A stretch of DNA of 64,000 nucleotides from Ricinus communis. Taxonomy: Eukaryota; Streptophyta; Magnoliopsida; Malpighiales; Euphorbiaceae. Positions 36,262 to 48,370 of this stretch are shown one piece after another. The stretch's first letter is position 1. Every line of letters starts with the position of its first letter. The DNA lies in the NCBI RefSeq assembly GCF_019578655.1, contig NC_063258.1, forward strand, positions 24,184,802 to 24,248,801, given 5' to 3'. Both the position numbers and the translations under genes were made by a program. The notes beneath the pieces are model-generated. The model saw only the letters and a program-made list of their open reading frames with translations. It made no database searches and was not told the origin of the DNA.

Positions 36262-36384
36262 AGGAAACACTTGCAAATGGAAGCTGACAGAAAGAGAGGT
36301 GAGCACGCACCTGCAGTGGTATGGCTTCCATACAATTGCCTGCGTGTGCTCACTCTCTTCTGTCAGTCTCTCTCAGTGTTTCCT
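36262..36384 (-). ncRNA. MIR156: MIR156 precursor hairpin
   Basis: On the minus strand the 5' arm carries TGACAGAAGAGAGTGAGCAC (36365-36346), identical to mature miR156a. The 3' arm carries GCTCACCTCTCTTTCTGTCAGC (36304-36283, given here as the miR156* arm). It pairs with the mature strand along its length, leaving a 3' overhang as Dicer products do. The loop spans about 40 bases, and a lower stem (AGGAAACAC with GTGTTTCCT, 36262-36270 with 36376-36384) extends the fold. miR156 directs cleavage and translational repression of SPL transcription factors and holds plants in the juvenile phase. The neighbours CIPK6 and LRL match the surroundings of Arabidopsis MIR156B as I recall them. Confidence 0.95.
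36346..36365 (-). ncRNA. miR156: mature miR156 (5p arm)
   Basis: Twenty bases, TGACAGAAGAGAGTGAGCAC on the minus strand, an exact match to the most common plant miR156 sequence. The 5' U and the position on the 5' arm fit the family. Confidence 0.95.
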
Positions 36385-37020
36385 CTTTCTTCCTTTGTCA
36401 TTCCTATTAGGATTAATGGAACAAGGCCAGGATCACTCCTCCTTTCTTTTTGAATTGACCCAGATCTGAAACTACAACAATCGCCTATTTTAGGAAATTA
36501 AGATCAAAAGAAACACACTTTCACCATAGTTAGGGTTTTATTCTTGATCAACAGCTGAAATGAAACACAACCCACATAGCCCTTTTCAATTTACTTCTCT
36601 TGCTCTCTTCCTCCCTCTCTTTCTTAGCTCTGCAGATGATAAACTGCAAACCCAGCTTTCTGTACATGACATAATAATAACAATAACAATAAGTTTGAGA
36701 GAGAGAAAGAGAGAGAGAGAGAGAGGGGCAAAGGTCCTTTTCTTTTTTTTTTTCTTTTTTTTTCTGGGTGCAAAATGCAAAATATATTATTTTTTTTAAG
36801 AGGAGAAAAAGGAAACTTTTGGGCTTGGAATGGACTTGCTTAAAATCAGGATAAATCAAGAATAGGGCTAGTAGTACTCAACAAGCAGAGAGAGTGATAG
36901 AGGAATGGGAAAGAGGAGAGGATGGTGCCACTTGTTTTTGGTACTTGTGGAGGGGATTGACTTTTGAGTAGAAATTTAAAAAAAAAAGAAAAATAGAAAA
37001 AGATTGGAAGGAAGTATGTG
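36385..37020 (-). promoter_or_regulatory. probable MIR156 promoter and 5' part of its primary transcript
   Basis: Upstream of the hairpin on the minus strand the DNA has CT-rich tracts (CTCTCTCTCTTTCTCTC opposite 36700-36724) and a long A/T run, then turns to plain A/T-rich DNA after about 37,020. This resembles a leader and core promoter, but I could not fix a TATA box or start site. The open frames over the GA/CT tracts are low-complexity and not genes. Confidence 0.4.
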
Positions 37021-38322
37021 TTTTTGTATTTAGGGCTCTTTGATTTTAACCACTTTGTTAGAGCATTTAATGCTTATACTATAATTTCTTATTAAATTTG
37101 TTAATAATTAATTTTTATTTTAAAATATTGATGTATTTTGATAATATTATTTATTTTATTTTTTAATATTTTTTATTAATAACATAAAAGGAAAAAATAT
37201 TTGTAAGAAAAAATATGTATTTAAAAATAATAAAACATACTTAAATTATTTTTTCTTTTCTAATGTGAGAAAAAATATAAATTTTAAATTATCCAAAAAA
37301 TAATAAATTATATTTTTAAAAAAAACTTAATATTTTAACATATCTTTATAATAAAAATATAAAATTTTACTAGATAATAAATAATTATTAAAGAAAAAAG
37401 AGAAATATGTTAAATTTATTTGAACGAAAATAATAATTACAACAAAGAGATAAAAAAAAAGATAATATTTATTTCTCTAATTTTTCTACAAATTTGATTT
37501 TTTTTTACACCCAAATTAGAGTGCAATTATTGATAAAAATTGATTTTTTTACATCCAAATTAGAGTATAATTATTGATAAAAAGATTCAATTGCAATTAT
37601 TTTTATTTTCCTCAAGGAGGAGAAAAAGGAATTATTCCTATTTTTTATTTTAAAGAGTTAAATATAATATTAACTAATGTTTCAAATATTTTCTTTGCTT
37701 CCCTTTAAATTATCCATAATTCTTGTAAAATAAATAATATAATCAATTAATCGTTAACTCTTGCGTTATACGGTCGTTATTATTATATGATTATAAAATT
37801 AAATTTATAAATAATATTTTAATATTTAATATCTATTCTTCATATCTAAATTTTTTTAATATTTTTAAATTGTATTGGTATACTAGCATACAAATTATTT
37901 TTAAAATATTTATTAAGTGATTTAATATTATATAATTTAATATTATTAATATAATTGCTAATGCTATTTTTTAAAATTAAAAATTAATTTACTAATAAAT
38001 ATAATATTTAAAGTATTATCTTATAAAATTAGAACAATTATCTAATTAAAAAATTAAGTTATTAATTAATATAATATCAAAATATAATTAATATGTTATT
38101 TTTTAAGATAATCATTATTTAATTAGAAAATAAATTTATTATTAATATATTATTTTTATGATTAAAATTAGTGTTTAATTAAAAATATAAGTTATTAATC
38201 AATAAGTAATAGAAAAAATAATAAAATTACATATAATTTTAAATTTTATATATAAAAATAAAATAAAAAATTAATATATAAAAGAAAGAAGGCACATATC
38301 AAAAATTAGATCTGAAAAATTA

Positions 38323-38402
<80 letters not shown>

Positions 38403-41400
38403 CTATAACAAGAAATTATATTCCGAATTATATTTTAAATATCGGCATCTAACATATAAAATGACAAACTATTTAAAAATTAACATATAGAAAAAATAAT
38501 TAGAAAAGATTAATTTAAATTACTCATTAACTATTTATTAATAATAAATTTTTTTATTTTTAATAAAAAAACTCATTTTATAAAATAAGAAATAAATCAT
38601 CATACTTTTTGAAAAAAAAAGTCTCAAACTCGCACTAAAGCATAAGGAGAACATACTAATTTATCCATATATTAACTTATGAAAGTTTATGTTTTTTTTT
38701 TTAATTTTTAAAATTACCAATTTAATGAATTTGACTGTACATTTACAAAAATTACCAAACGTTGTGCAAATAGAAAATATCTCTAAAGGTACACTTTTAT
38801 TTTAAAGAATACTATGTACATAAATAAATAGCATCTAAATCAATATTTATATATAAAAAGAAGAGATTTTAAATAATATTTAACAAATTTTTTATATATT
38901 CAATCTTTAGTTTTATTTTTCTCGTAAATATTAATAGTCTAAATTTTTTAATTTTTTACCAATAAAAATTTATTTAATAAGAATAATTTAACTAATAAAA
39001 ATGTATGATAATTTATAAAATATTAGTCATTATCTATTTGTTGGACAACGGTTATTATTATTTTAATTAATAAAATTTAAGAGAAATTTTAATATATAAT
39101 ATTTTACAAGTAATAATAGTTTAAATATTTTTACAAGATTTGGTATTTTATATTTTATTGTAATAATGTAAAAATTATTTTACATATATTTATTAATTAA
39201 ATTTTAATATTATATAAAACACCATAGATATAATCATAATATGATACCTTAGGAATTAAAATTATTATATAATTAGAAAACTAATTTATTAGTAAAATAA
39301 TATTAAAAATATAATTTAAAATGTCATCTTTTATGATTATAATTATTGTATAGTTAGAAAATTAATTTATTAATCAATACAATATAATTAAAATTAAAAT
39401 ATTATTTTTTAGAATGAGAATTACTGTTTAATTAGAAATACAACTTATTTATTAGTAATTAATAAAAAAAACTATAAAATTACACACCATTTAAATTTCA
39501 TGCGTCAAATAAAACATTTCATAGCAGTATATGTTAAAAATTTCGAATCTAATGTATTATATAATCATTGATATAGATATATAGATTAACTAAAATTAAA
39601 CTAAAGGATGAAATTTCACTATCTAAAAATATAGAGGGTGAAGTTTTAACTTTTTAATTAAAATTCAAGAGTCTATATTTTTATAAAAACAAAAGAAAAA
39701 TAAAACTATTTTAAATAGAAATAAAAACAAAAACAAAAACAAAAACAAACAGAAATCAAAACGTGAATCTAATAAAATATGGAGTTCACTTCCATCAAGA
39801 TTAAACAAAATATACTCTGTTGTAACTTATTTCAATGTCTTCTGAAATTGGAGTCCATGGAAATCTGGCTCCTGGCGTACATATATCTCCTGATTCAATG
39901 AAAATTTCTTTGGAAAATGAAAAATATCATATATATAAACATTAACCTTTTTTCTTGTCTATTTATTTATCTTCATCAACATATTTTTTTAAAAAGAATT
40001 GTTGTATTTCCAACGGTCCATTTTCAGAAATTTTATAAATTTAATATTTTTTATTCTTAAAAACAAACGCTGCTGCCGTTTAAATTAGACTTCAAATATT
40101 AACTTACGGGTCTTTTGAGTATTGTTTATTGTCAAAATGCAAATTGAAATGAGAGTCAAATTTAACAAATACTAAGATGTTATGTTATTTATAGTTGTAG
40201 TTTTGTATTTTAGGTGTAAATTGAAATGCTTGGCTTGAATGTTAAGTATAGCATATATATTATGGTGTGGAAAGGCCAAATTCTAAGAGGATATGATAAA
40301 AATAACTATTGTTATTTTGAGATTGCAATGATATTTACTGTGAGTTTAACTACAATTCTACAAATTGATAATTTTTCTTATTTTTTAAATTTTATTTTAT
40401 ATTACTGTTCATAGGATATTATAAAAATATTTTGTTAATCTCGTGGTAACTAATTAAAATTATTAAAAAATAAAAATAAAACTATAATTATATTTACAAG
40501 TATTAATGTGTAAGTATCAAAATAGTATTAAATAACCCATTTATACTTAATTGAAAATATTAGTTCGATACAATTTGGTGTCTCTAGTATTTAGTATACT
40601 TCTAATTTCTTTTATTTTAGAAAACTAAAATTTAATATAATATTAATATTTTTATAATAATTATATTGAACTGTTCAATAACGACAAATTATAGATATGA
40701 ATATAGTAAATAGTAATTGAGCTAATAATATCATAATTTAATAGTTGACTACATGATTTTATGTAGAAACTCAAATCTTATCGTTGGCTTAGCAATGGAA
40801 TGACCAATTGTTATTTGACAAAGCTTTTAAAAAGTTGTCAAGAATTGTAGGATCTCTCCATTGAAGTGTTCCATTTTATTATTTTTTTAGAAAAAAGAAG
40901 TTTAATCATCACGAATTGAGCATCATAGTTTCAATTGTATGGATCCATGAACCCTCCTTCAAACTTTGACATGAATTTGGAGCAAGGAATTGAGTGTGTA
41001 TACATTATTTAATTTATTTCAACATATATCATTATAATGTGTTGGCTACTAATTAGTAAATTTTTGACTCAATTCCATCAACTCATAATTCAGAAAATGA
41101 CTTTCTCGATTACCAAACTCAATTATCTTTTTGGTCACAGTACCAAACTCATTATTGAGTCGGAATGCTGCCTCCTTTATCATCAATGATTAGACATATT
41201 AAAAAAAGGAACCAAGTTTATGTGTTACAAAATATATTAAAATTCTGCAAATTGCAGGCTGGTATTTTCTTTTAGGCTCCACCTCTTCATATTAAAAGAA
41301 GGGAAAAGGGCACACTCCAAAATTAGGCCAAAATAAGCAAAACAAAATTAATGCATCTCAAACCAAACTCGTTCATCTCAACGAACCCACACGGAAGACT

Positions 41401-43590
41401 CATCCTCAATAATAAATATTTTATAAAAAAATAAAAGTATATATAGACTTGATTGGTTCTATTTATACATCAAATTGATAAATAATTAATATATTATTTA
41501 TTAATTTTAAATAATAAAATATGTGTTAATGATCTAATATCAAAATATAATATATTAATACATACCGTCAGAATCTGTTTAAACAATATCCAAATAAACC
41601 ATAACCCAAAGCCATCCGCATTCCTTCCCGAACAGCCAGTAATTCTGCCACCGTAACCGATGCAAAGTACTTTCAACGTAGCAAAGTAACTAATATTAAT
41701 TTATTCAGATTCGTTTGTATTTATACGTATATATATATATATATATCCAAAATAGAGCTACCACATCTTCAGCGCGATGCTCTATATATGAAGACAAAAT
41801 TTAGAAGGAAAAAAAAAAATGATAATAAGTACATAACACCTGGAAAAGTTCTCGAGGTGCTAAAGCAGATTCATGCTTTCATTGCCAAGACTTCTTCACC
41901 ATATTTGAGGGGATTATATTATAATTATGTGTCTAAAATGCATCTCCTTCGGTTCAGAATTTAAACGTTATCTCCGAGTGTTTTATATTTTAATAATAGA
42001 TGGTTGATGCATATTTTATTATTTTAAAATAATATATATATATATATATATATTAATTTAATATATAAATAGAGACATACATTAAATAATAAATATTTTA
42101 ATAATTTTATATATTTTAACGTAGTAATAAAAAATGAAAAAAAGGAGAGAACAAAAGGCCATACAATATTCATTTGAGAATGGTTGGTGTTTGAAACTAT
42201 ACATACAAATATTAATAGAATGTCCAACTGGGTAGAGGGTGGAGGCTGAAGCCTCCTCTAGAAAGTGTATACATACCCTTTAAAGTTAATTTGGAAAAAG
42301 TAGCAAATACAGTGCAGAAGAAAAGAAGCAGGTTTGTTGTAGCTTAGCTTGGACAGACAGAAACGTATGAACTTTGAGTTATGCTACTAGAAAAGAGAAA
42401 GAAAAACAAAAGTAAATATGGTAATCTGAACATATGAAAATACAGTCAGGAGAAGATGTGTAGCTGGGGTGGACGGTGATCTGAGAAGAGGTGGGAATAT
42501 GCTTGAATTAATTAATAAAATATTCCCATCTTGATGACTGTAAAATTCAAATTAAAAATTTGCAGAAGGAGAGCCAACTTGGTAGGGGTGCATATGGGGG
42601 GGTTGTACGAGAAACCCGGATAGAGTTGTCAGTTTTTGTCCACAGTTGACTTGTGGTCCTTGGGATACTTCTTGCTGCAATAGGGCTCTTCGTACTTCGG
42701 TTTATCTTACTTATACTCGGTAGTTTCCTGCAATCTATATTAATGCTATTGTAAGATTTTATTTTATTAACGTTGTCTTACAAATTGATTATGCTCAAAA
42801 GTATTTTTTGGTCCCAAACCATCTTATTTCTAATTACTAACTCAAAAGGAGTCCAATTCTAATTTCAAAAGGCCATGATTCGTAACCCAAATCTACAGGA
42901 TTCATAAAGTTTAAAATCCACATCCACGACCCATGACCCAAGTTAAAGATCCATGGAGCTAAGATACTTCGGTGGAATTTAAGCACATTGTGTTGAAGAA
43001 TAAGCTTGGAGTATGTAGTAAGTAAAGTGATTATGGAGTTTGTTTGTTGGGTGAAAGATTTAACGAAAGCTATACATTAGACAATTATTATTATTAATAC
43101 TAAAATCAAATCACAGGATATGAATAAACAATATAAGTTTATAAATTTTTTTTAACTTTAATCAATAAAATAATATAATTTTTTAATAGTTCTATTAATT
43201 TATTTTTAAAAAAGATAATAAAAGCGCCAAATTATGATCCACTAGTTGTTGGGATTCTATATCCCTTTCAAGCATATGATCACTATGTATGCATGCCAAT
43301 GCGCAAGGGCCTAATAACCCACAATACTAACTATCAAAATCGTCGCCAAAAATAATTGATAAAGTTGTGCACATGAATTTAGGAAAGGGCTACTCAAGAT
43401 GAGGAAAATTGACATAAAAGAGTGGTAATGAAACCCTTCTTTCAAGGTTGCCCCCCATTTATGCATTCATTGTACGAAAGCGTATCCTTATGTTAAATTA
43501 TTAACCTTCCCATGGATAATTCATTATGCTACTCCATCCCAGTTTCGTCTCATAAGAAAAAATATAATTCAAACACGTAGAAGGGACAAT
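37021..43590. other. A/T-rich intergenic DNA
   Basis: No gene seen. A roughly 53-bp direct repeat (ACACCCAAATTAGAGTGCAA / ACATCCAAATTAGAGTATAA) sits at about 37507-37585. The longest AT run is at 38329-38401. Smaller runs lie near 41729-41747 and 42030-42052. AAAAC pentanucleotide copies occur at about 39726-39749. The patch at 42,560-42,740 is more balanced in composition but encodes nothing recognisable. Confidence 0.6.
38329..38401. repeat. (AT)n microsatellite, about 36 units
   Basis: Uninterrupted AT dinucleotides over about 72 bp, one of the two longest in the window. Confidence 0.95.
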
Positions 43591-43599
43591 ACTCCACTC

Positions 43600-44510
43600 C
43601 ATAAGATTTGATCAAGAATTAGCTGCCCTGGCTAAAAACTGAAAAGTTGGTAAAGATAGAATTAAACTGCTTACAACCATCAATAACCAACCCAACACTA
43701 GAACAGTCCACATCTTCACTCTGGAAAGCTTGAACAACTAATAGAGAGTCCAAACCAAAGATCACACTATCCCACCGTCGTTCACGAGCCCACCATATAG
43801 CATCCCAAAAAGCTAAACACTCAACCCGAAGAGAAGAAACAAGACCTGGCCTTGAGAATGCCATAGCCTACCCATATGATCACGAACCACACAACCCCAT
43901 CCCTACCTTATCAGAATTGGTAAACAGGGCAACATCTACATTTAGTTTAACAAATCCCAATTATGGTTTATGCCAAACACTAGCAGCTTTGCTTGTCGAC
44001 TAAGAGTGAAGAGCAGTGACAAATCTCTTCACTTGGGCTTCCTTCCATTGATTCAAGAGTGCTGTGTCAGCAGCTAACAATCCCTCTGCAGAGCTTGTTT
44101 TACCATTCCATATTAAGCTATTCCTGCAAGACCATATCACCCAACACCTAATCGCAAGCCAGCAACAATTTTCCTCAGAAAAAGAAAGGAACTTAGAGCT
44201 CAACCAATCCTAAAAAGTACTCATTGTGCTAGGTTGCCCACCCAAATTAGGCATTGCGCAAACATCAATAGCAAGAGAGCATTGTACAAATACATGGAAG
44301 GCACTTTCATCAGCATTTCCACAGAGGACAGAGACTACTAACCTCAACACGTGATTTGATAGTGTTATCTCTGGTTGGAAGAATATTACGACCAACTCTC
44401 CACAAGAATTCCTTAACTTTCTGAGGAATGTTTAAGTCCCATACCTTATTCCAGACCAGATTCGAGTGGGAAACACCATCTGCAATTTGCAATATATTTT
44501 TCTAGACCTA
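43600..44510 (-). pseudogene. LINE-type retrotransposon remnant (3' part of the polyprotein)
   Basis: Minus strand, in order: a zinc-binding reverse-transcriptase end segment (VWNKVWDLNIPQKVKEFLWR, then a Cys/His cluster split by a frameshift), a linker (CWLAIRCWVIWSCRNSLIWN), and an RNase H-like domain (ECLAFWDAIWWARERRWDSV, GLDSLLVVQAF). This order is typical of plant L1-like non-LTR elements. The frame is broken by stops, for example at about 43,900 and 44,000, and by at least one frameshift. The upstream reverse transcriptase is missing. It is a dead 5'-truncated copy or fragment. No flanking duplication or poly(A) tail was identified. Confidence 0.8.
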
Positions 44511-45560
44511 ATAAATTGTATATATTTTTTCCAAGACAAAAAACCAAGTTAAGTTTCTTGAATCCCTTTTCATTTTTGTGTAAAAGTGATGCCGGTTCAG
44601 TATGCTACTGGAGCTAATTTTTTTGCTTGCTAAAACGGAGAGAGGTTGACCGACAGTAATGAACTTTGCAACGCGCGATTATACGAATTCTCATCTACTA
44701 TGCAATATTTTTAGAGCCATAGCTAGCTTGAGACACGGAGTGTAAGCCGGTCAATGCAGAAGGAACCACAGAGTCGAAGTGAGGAGACCTAAAACAAAGT
44801 GTAAACCTAGACACTTTTAAGGCAATGACCTCAATCAAACTTTCCCCTAGAATTTTAACCCGGTACTTGCAAAATTACATTTATTTTTAAGGATGCCAGT
44901 AGAAGTAGAAGGTATTTTTAAGCATCCGATTCGATTGAACTCTAATAAGATGAATACAGTTAATTATAAATGGTATTTGAGATTAAATTTTAATATTTAC
45001 GTGATGTTTGAATTCGAACATTCTGATATCTGATTATTTAAACAAATATAAATATAGGACATTTAACGTATAAGATATTTTTATCCATTTAAATATCTAT
45101 AAATTTTATTAATTAACTATATGTATTAAATGAGTTTTACTGGATTTAGATAGTATATAAATATTTCTATTCGGATTGAGATGAGTTTGAATAATAGAAG
45201 TAATTTTATAATTGGGTATGAAATAAATTAATGTATAGTTATTTTAATCGAATTTGGATTTAAATATTCTTAAATAAATGGTATTCAAACCGTTGCTATT
45301 CTAACTTATTTTTACTTGAAGTGTTGTAAATAAACCTTCCTTAAATTAATATGGATTCTTAAATCCGTAACATGAGCCCACCAGATTATGGGCCTCCAAT
45401 ATAATCGTATCTCAGTGGGCTCAAAGTCGCATAAATAGGATTAGCCAGCCCATCCCAACCCAGCCCGTAAATTCTTCAAAGAAAAAGAAGCGAAGGTTAG
45501 CAAAGAAAAATTCGTGAAATAGGTTGCAGTATATGGAGTTTTAGAAGAAGAGCTCAAAAT
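44511..45560. other. intergenic DNA upstream of the COA6-like gene
   Basis: No gene seen. The last about 200 bp before the start codon become less A/T-rich (GTGGGCTCAAAGTCGC, CCCATCCCAACCCAGCCC) and probably hold the promoter and leader. The part at 44,930-45,300 has loosely repeated GAATTCGAA/GATTTGGAT phrases of no clear type. Confidence 0.5.
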
Positions 45561-45563
45561 CCC

Positions 45564-46118
45564 ATGACAATGGAAGCCTACGCATCAAGAAATCCTGACA
45601 AAATTCATGCTGATGTTCTCGTTAAAGCTAGAGAAGCTTGCTATAAAGTTCTCTCTCTTTCCTTTTTCCTTTTCATTTGCTTTGTTTTTAGCTTTCTTGA
45701 ATAAGGATCTAATCTTTTCTTTATTTTTGTGTGTGTATGTTTGTATAAGGCCCGTGATGCTTTTTACGCGTGTTTAGAGAAGGAATCAGGAAAGAAACCA
45801 ACAGAAATTGGGTCAGTGGGACTTCTTTATCCAATGGAGTGTAAAAATTCAAGAGCTAAATACGAAAAGGGTTGTCGTGCTTCTTGGGTAAAAAGAAATA
45901 AAACTTTCTTGTCTGAATTCGTTTTTTAATTTCATCTTTTTATTGATCAGTTTGGTAAAAAGTTTTTTATTGTAATCGTTTGAATTATATAGGTGAAGCA
46001 TTTTGATCGGTTGTACGCCAGAGACAAGAGGGTGCAGAGGTTATTGGATGATAAAGATTCAAGGAGAGGTCCATTGTCTCTTCCACAGCCTTACACATTC
46101 AAGCATACCTCCAGTTAA
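45564..46118 (+). CDS. COA6: COA6-like cytochrome c oxidase assembly factor, three exons
   Basis: Exons 45564-45647, 45750-45887 and 45993-46118 join in phase 0 to give 115 residues. The protein has a CX9C pair (Cys26-Cys36) and a CX10C pair (Cys59-Cys70), the signature of COA6. COA6 is a small intermembrane-space protein of mitochondria that helps insert copper into subunit II of complex IV. Plant copies are often annotated as cytochrome c oxidase subunit VIb family. Other conserved-looking parts are SRNPDKIHADVLVKAREACY, GLLYPMECK and VKHFDRLYARDKRVQRLLDD. It has no cleaved targeting sequence, as expected for an Erv1/Mia40 substrate. Intron 1 starts GTTCTC, a weak donor, but AAA|GCC gives the only join that keeps the frame. 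Met3 is an alternative start. It lies about 5.4 kb from the LRL gene, end to end with it. Confidence 0.88.
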
Positions 46119-47040
46119 AATCTTTTTGAAGGTTTTCTTTTTGTCTTTGTGGTGGGTTGTGTTTGAGGTGGTCTTATCTGTTTTAGGTTGTTGATGAATT
46201 CTGAAATTGTATAGTGATAATATTTTTTTTCACTTTGAAATTTAGCTTCTTGACTATGTGACAGTGACTGTTTAAGTGTTTAGAGTTTGATATACAATGG
46301 AGAATAGACACTAAATTTCTGATTTTGAGGCTGATGGTTGCGTTCTTTTTTTGGTAACATCAAACATCAAGTGATAGTGCAGCAAACTTTCTGATTAGAA
46401 ATAGTTGATTAAATATATTTGAGGATAGCATCATCGCAGCTACAGAGCTGGACTAAGCCAGGGCCTTTTGGAAGATGGAAGCTAGCATAATGATCAAGTT
46501 ACTTAGTAAGATGTAGAACTGATACAACTAATATATGCTAATTGTACTGTTAATGAGCCTCTCAATGGCATTAGAAACTAAATAATGAAAAAAGGGTGTA
46601 CTCTTGCCTTGCAAGAGATGCTTGATACTGGACTCTGAAAATAGCATAAAAATAGTCCTTCGGGATATTGTTTTTGCTTAAATGCCCGAGTACTGTTTAT
46701 GCTTTCCATATTTCTCACTTTTCAGTGGTCTTAGGATGCCTAACATTTTAAATAGTGCTAATTAAAGAAAGACATGGTATGTTATATCATTTTCCACTTT
46801 CTGAGTGATTAATATTAACTCTCCCTCTACTTCTGACATTAGTAATCTCGGAAGTACTTTGAGATTGAGATTGTCACAAACTTGTATTATTAAGAATTTA
46901 TGCAATATATATTACTAAATTGTAGGCCTCTCTTCATTAGAGCATTCTAGTGCGGGGGACTACTACATGATATTCGAGGTGATAGATTATAACCAGGTTC
47001 CTTAGTAAATTGGATGCCCCTGCGACAGCAATTTCTGCAA

Positions 47041-47131
47041 TCAAGGGGATAGAAATCTTTGACAAGCTTTGACATTGCTGTTATGTACTCAAGGGGATAG
47101 AAACATTTGACAAGTTTTGACATTGAAGGTT
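47041..47131. repeat. 48-bp tandem duplication
   Basis: TCAAGGGGATAGAAATCTTT at 47041 recurs as TCAAGGGGATAGAAACATTT at 47089, each followed by GACAAG(C/T)TTTGACATTG. There are two copies, the second slightly shorter. Confidence 0.85.
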
Positions 47132-47396
47132 AGAAAATTTCAGCTGACGAGTCTTGTTTCCCAAATGCTTGCATACCTTACTACTGTGTCAAGTGATATA
47201 GCTTATTTTTATTCCTCTCCATGTGTCCAAACAATTTGGTTTTGTAGCAGAATTGTTGTTATTAGAAATTCTGCATGGTTATACATCTCTCGGTAGCAAT
47301 TTGACTGTTCAATTTCTGCTATTTTTTGTGGTTATTTCCAGTACTTCTGTAAATTGTACTATTCCAGAAGTAGGCAGTGCTGAGAACTTTCTTTAT

Positions 47397-47486
47397 ATGG
47401 GAAACAATGCATCAAACAGACTTGCTTTGATCTATTCCTCAATGGGAAACAAGGCGTCAAACAGACTTGCTTTGATCTATTTCTTT
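47397..47486. repeat. 45-bp tandem duplication
   Basis: ATGGGAAACAATGCATCAAA at 47397 recurs as ATGGGAAACAAGGCGTCAAA at 47442, both followed by CAGACTTGCTTTGATCTATT. The period is a multiple of three and lies in an open frame (47223-47531), but that frame has no gene features. Confidence 0.85.
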
Positions 47487-48179
47487 AAGAATATAGATTG
47501 GAATAACCGAATCCATTTGCTTATGGACTGAGAGATTTGCCTATTTTTCCTCTTCAATTAGCTTTAAGTGATTTACATTTGTATTGTTCTACATATCAAT
47601 GGTGTTTACTTGTCAAGCATGTTAAATTTGTACCAGAAACTAAATCGAAAACACAGTAAATCAGCTCAGGCAGAGGCAAGTGGCATGCCGTAATATTTGA
47701 CGGGCCAGTTTTTGTTGCTTATAGGAAACTCATGTCTTTTAGATGAACTGATGAAGTCTTTTCCAAAGTGTGCTCCATGCAAATTGAAGAAAGGTGGCTG
47801 AAATAGATAGAATGTGAAATAGAGCTTGCGTTCAAGTTATGTTACAAGCTAGTTGTCAAGATTTGCAGTGGAGAAACATGTAACTATATCAGGTTTCAAA
47901 TGTTGGTAGGAAGTGTTTTGCGAGTGAAATTAACAATATACAGGATGCCTGCTTTTTAATGTATGAATCAGTGTGCATTTCCGTAATGATGGTAATGCCA
48001 TATGACTGAAGTGATGCACGGGATATTAACTTGAGGTTTGCTGAACTGCTGCTTTTTATTGCTCTTCAGTTGCCAGAACATGAAACATGTCTGTTAAAAG
48101 TGGCAAATGCTCATTTAGCTATAATTTAGCCCTTAAATCATGCTGCAATATTTTCTTTCCATTGTAATATTTCCTCAAC

Positions 48180-48370
48180 ATGTATAGATCTATCGTAACT
48201 CTATATAAAGAGCATCATATGGACTTTATTAAATCACCAAATACACAAATTATTCTTCATTATAGTTATTATGGTATTGGAGTTGCTCTTTTGCTTGCGA
48301 CGATGGATTTGGACCTGGCTGTTTGCATGTCATCCTAAGCGTGAGGAAGGGTATTGTAATAGAAGTTGTA
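48180..48370 (+). mobile_element. possible copia LTR end with decayed primer-binding site
   Basis: ACTCTATATAAAGAGCATCA at about 48199, then TTATTCTTCATTATAG and TTATGGTATTGGAG at 48264-48282. This resembles the TATA box, LTR end and initiator-Met tRNA primer site (TGGTATCAGAGC) of Ty1/copia elements, with changes in the last bases. GTGAGGAAGGG at 48341, followed by TATTGTAATAG, could be a polypurine tract and the next LTR start. No gag or pol is recognisable and no matching second LTR was found. Confidence 0.35.

Noticed and set aside
36548..36859. Open frames on both strands near 36.6-36.8 kb
   Set aside because: They are low-complexity products of GA/CT tracts and poly-Lys or poly-Phe runs in the MIR156 promoter region.
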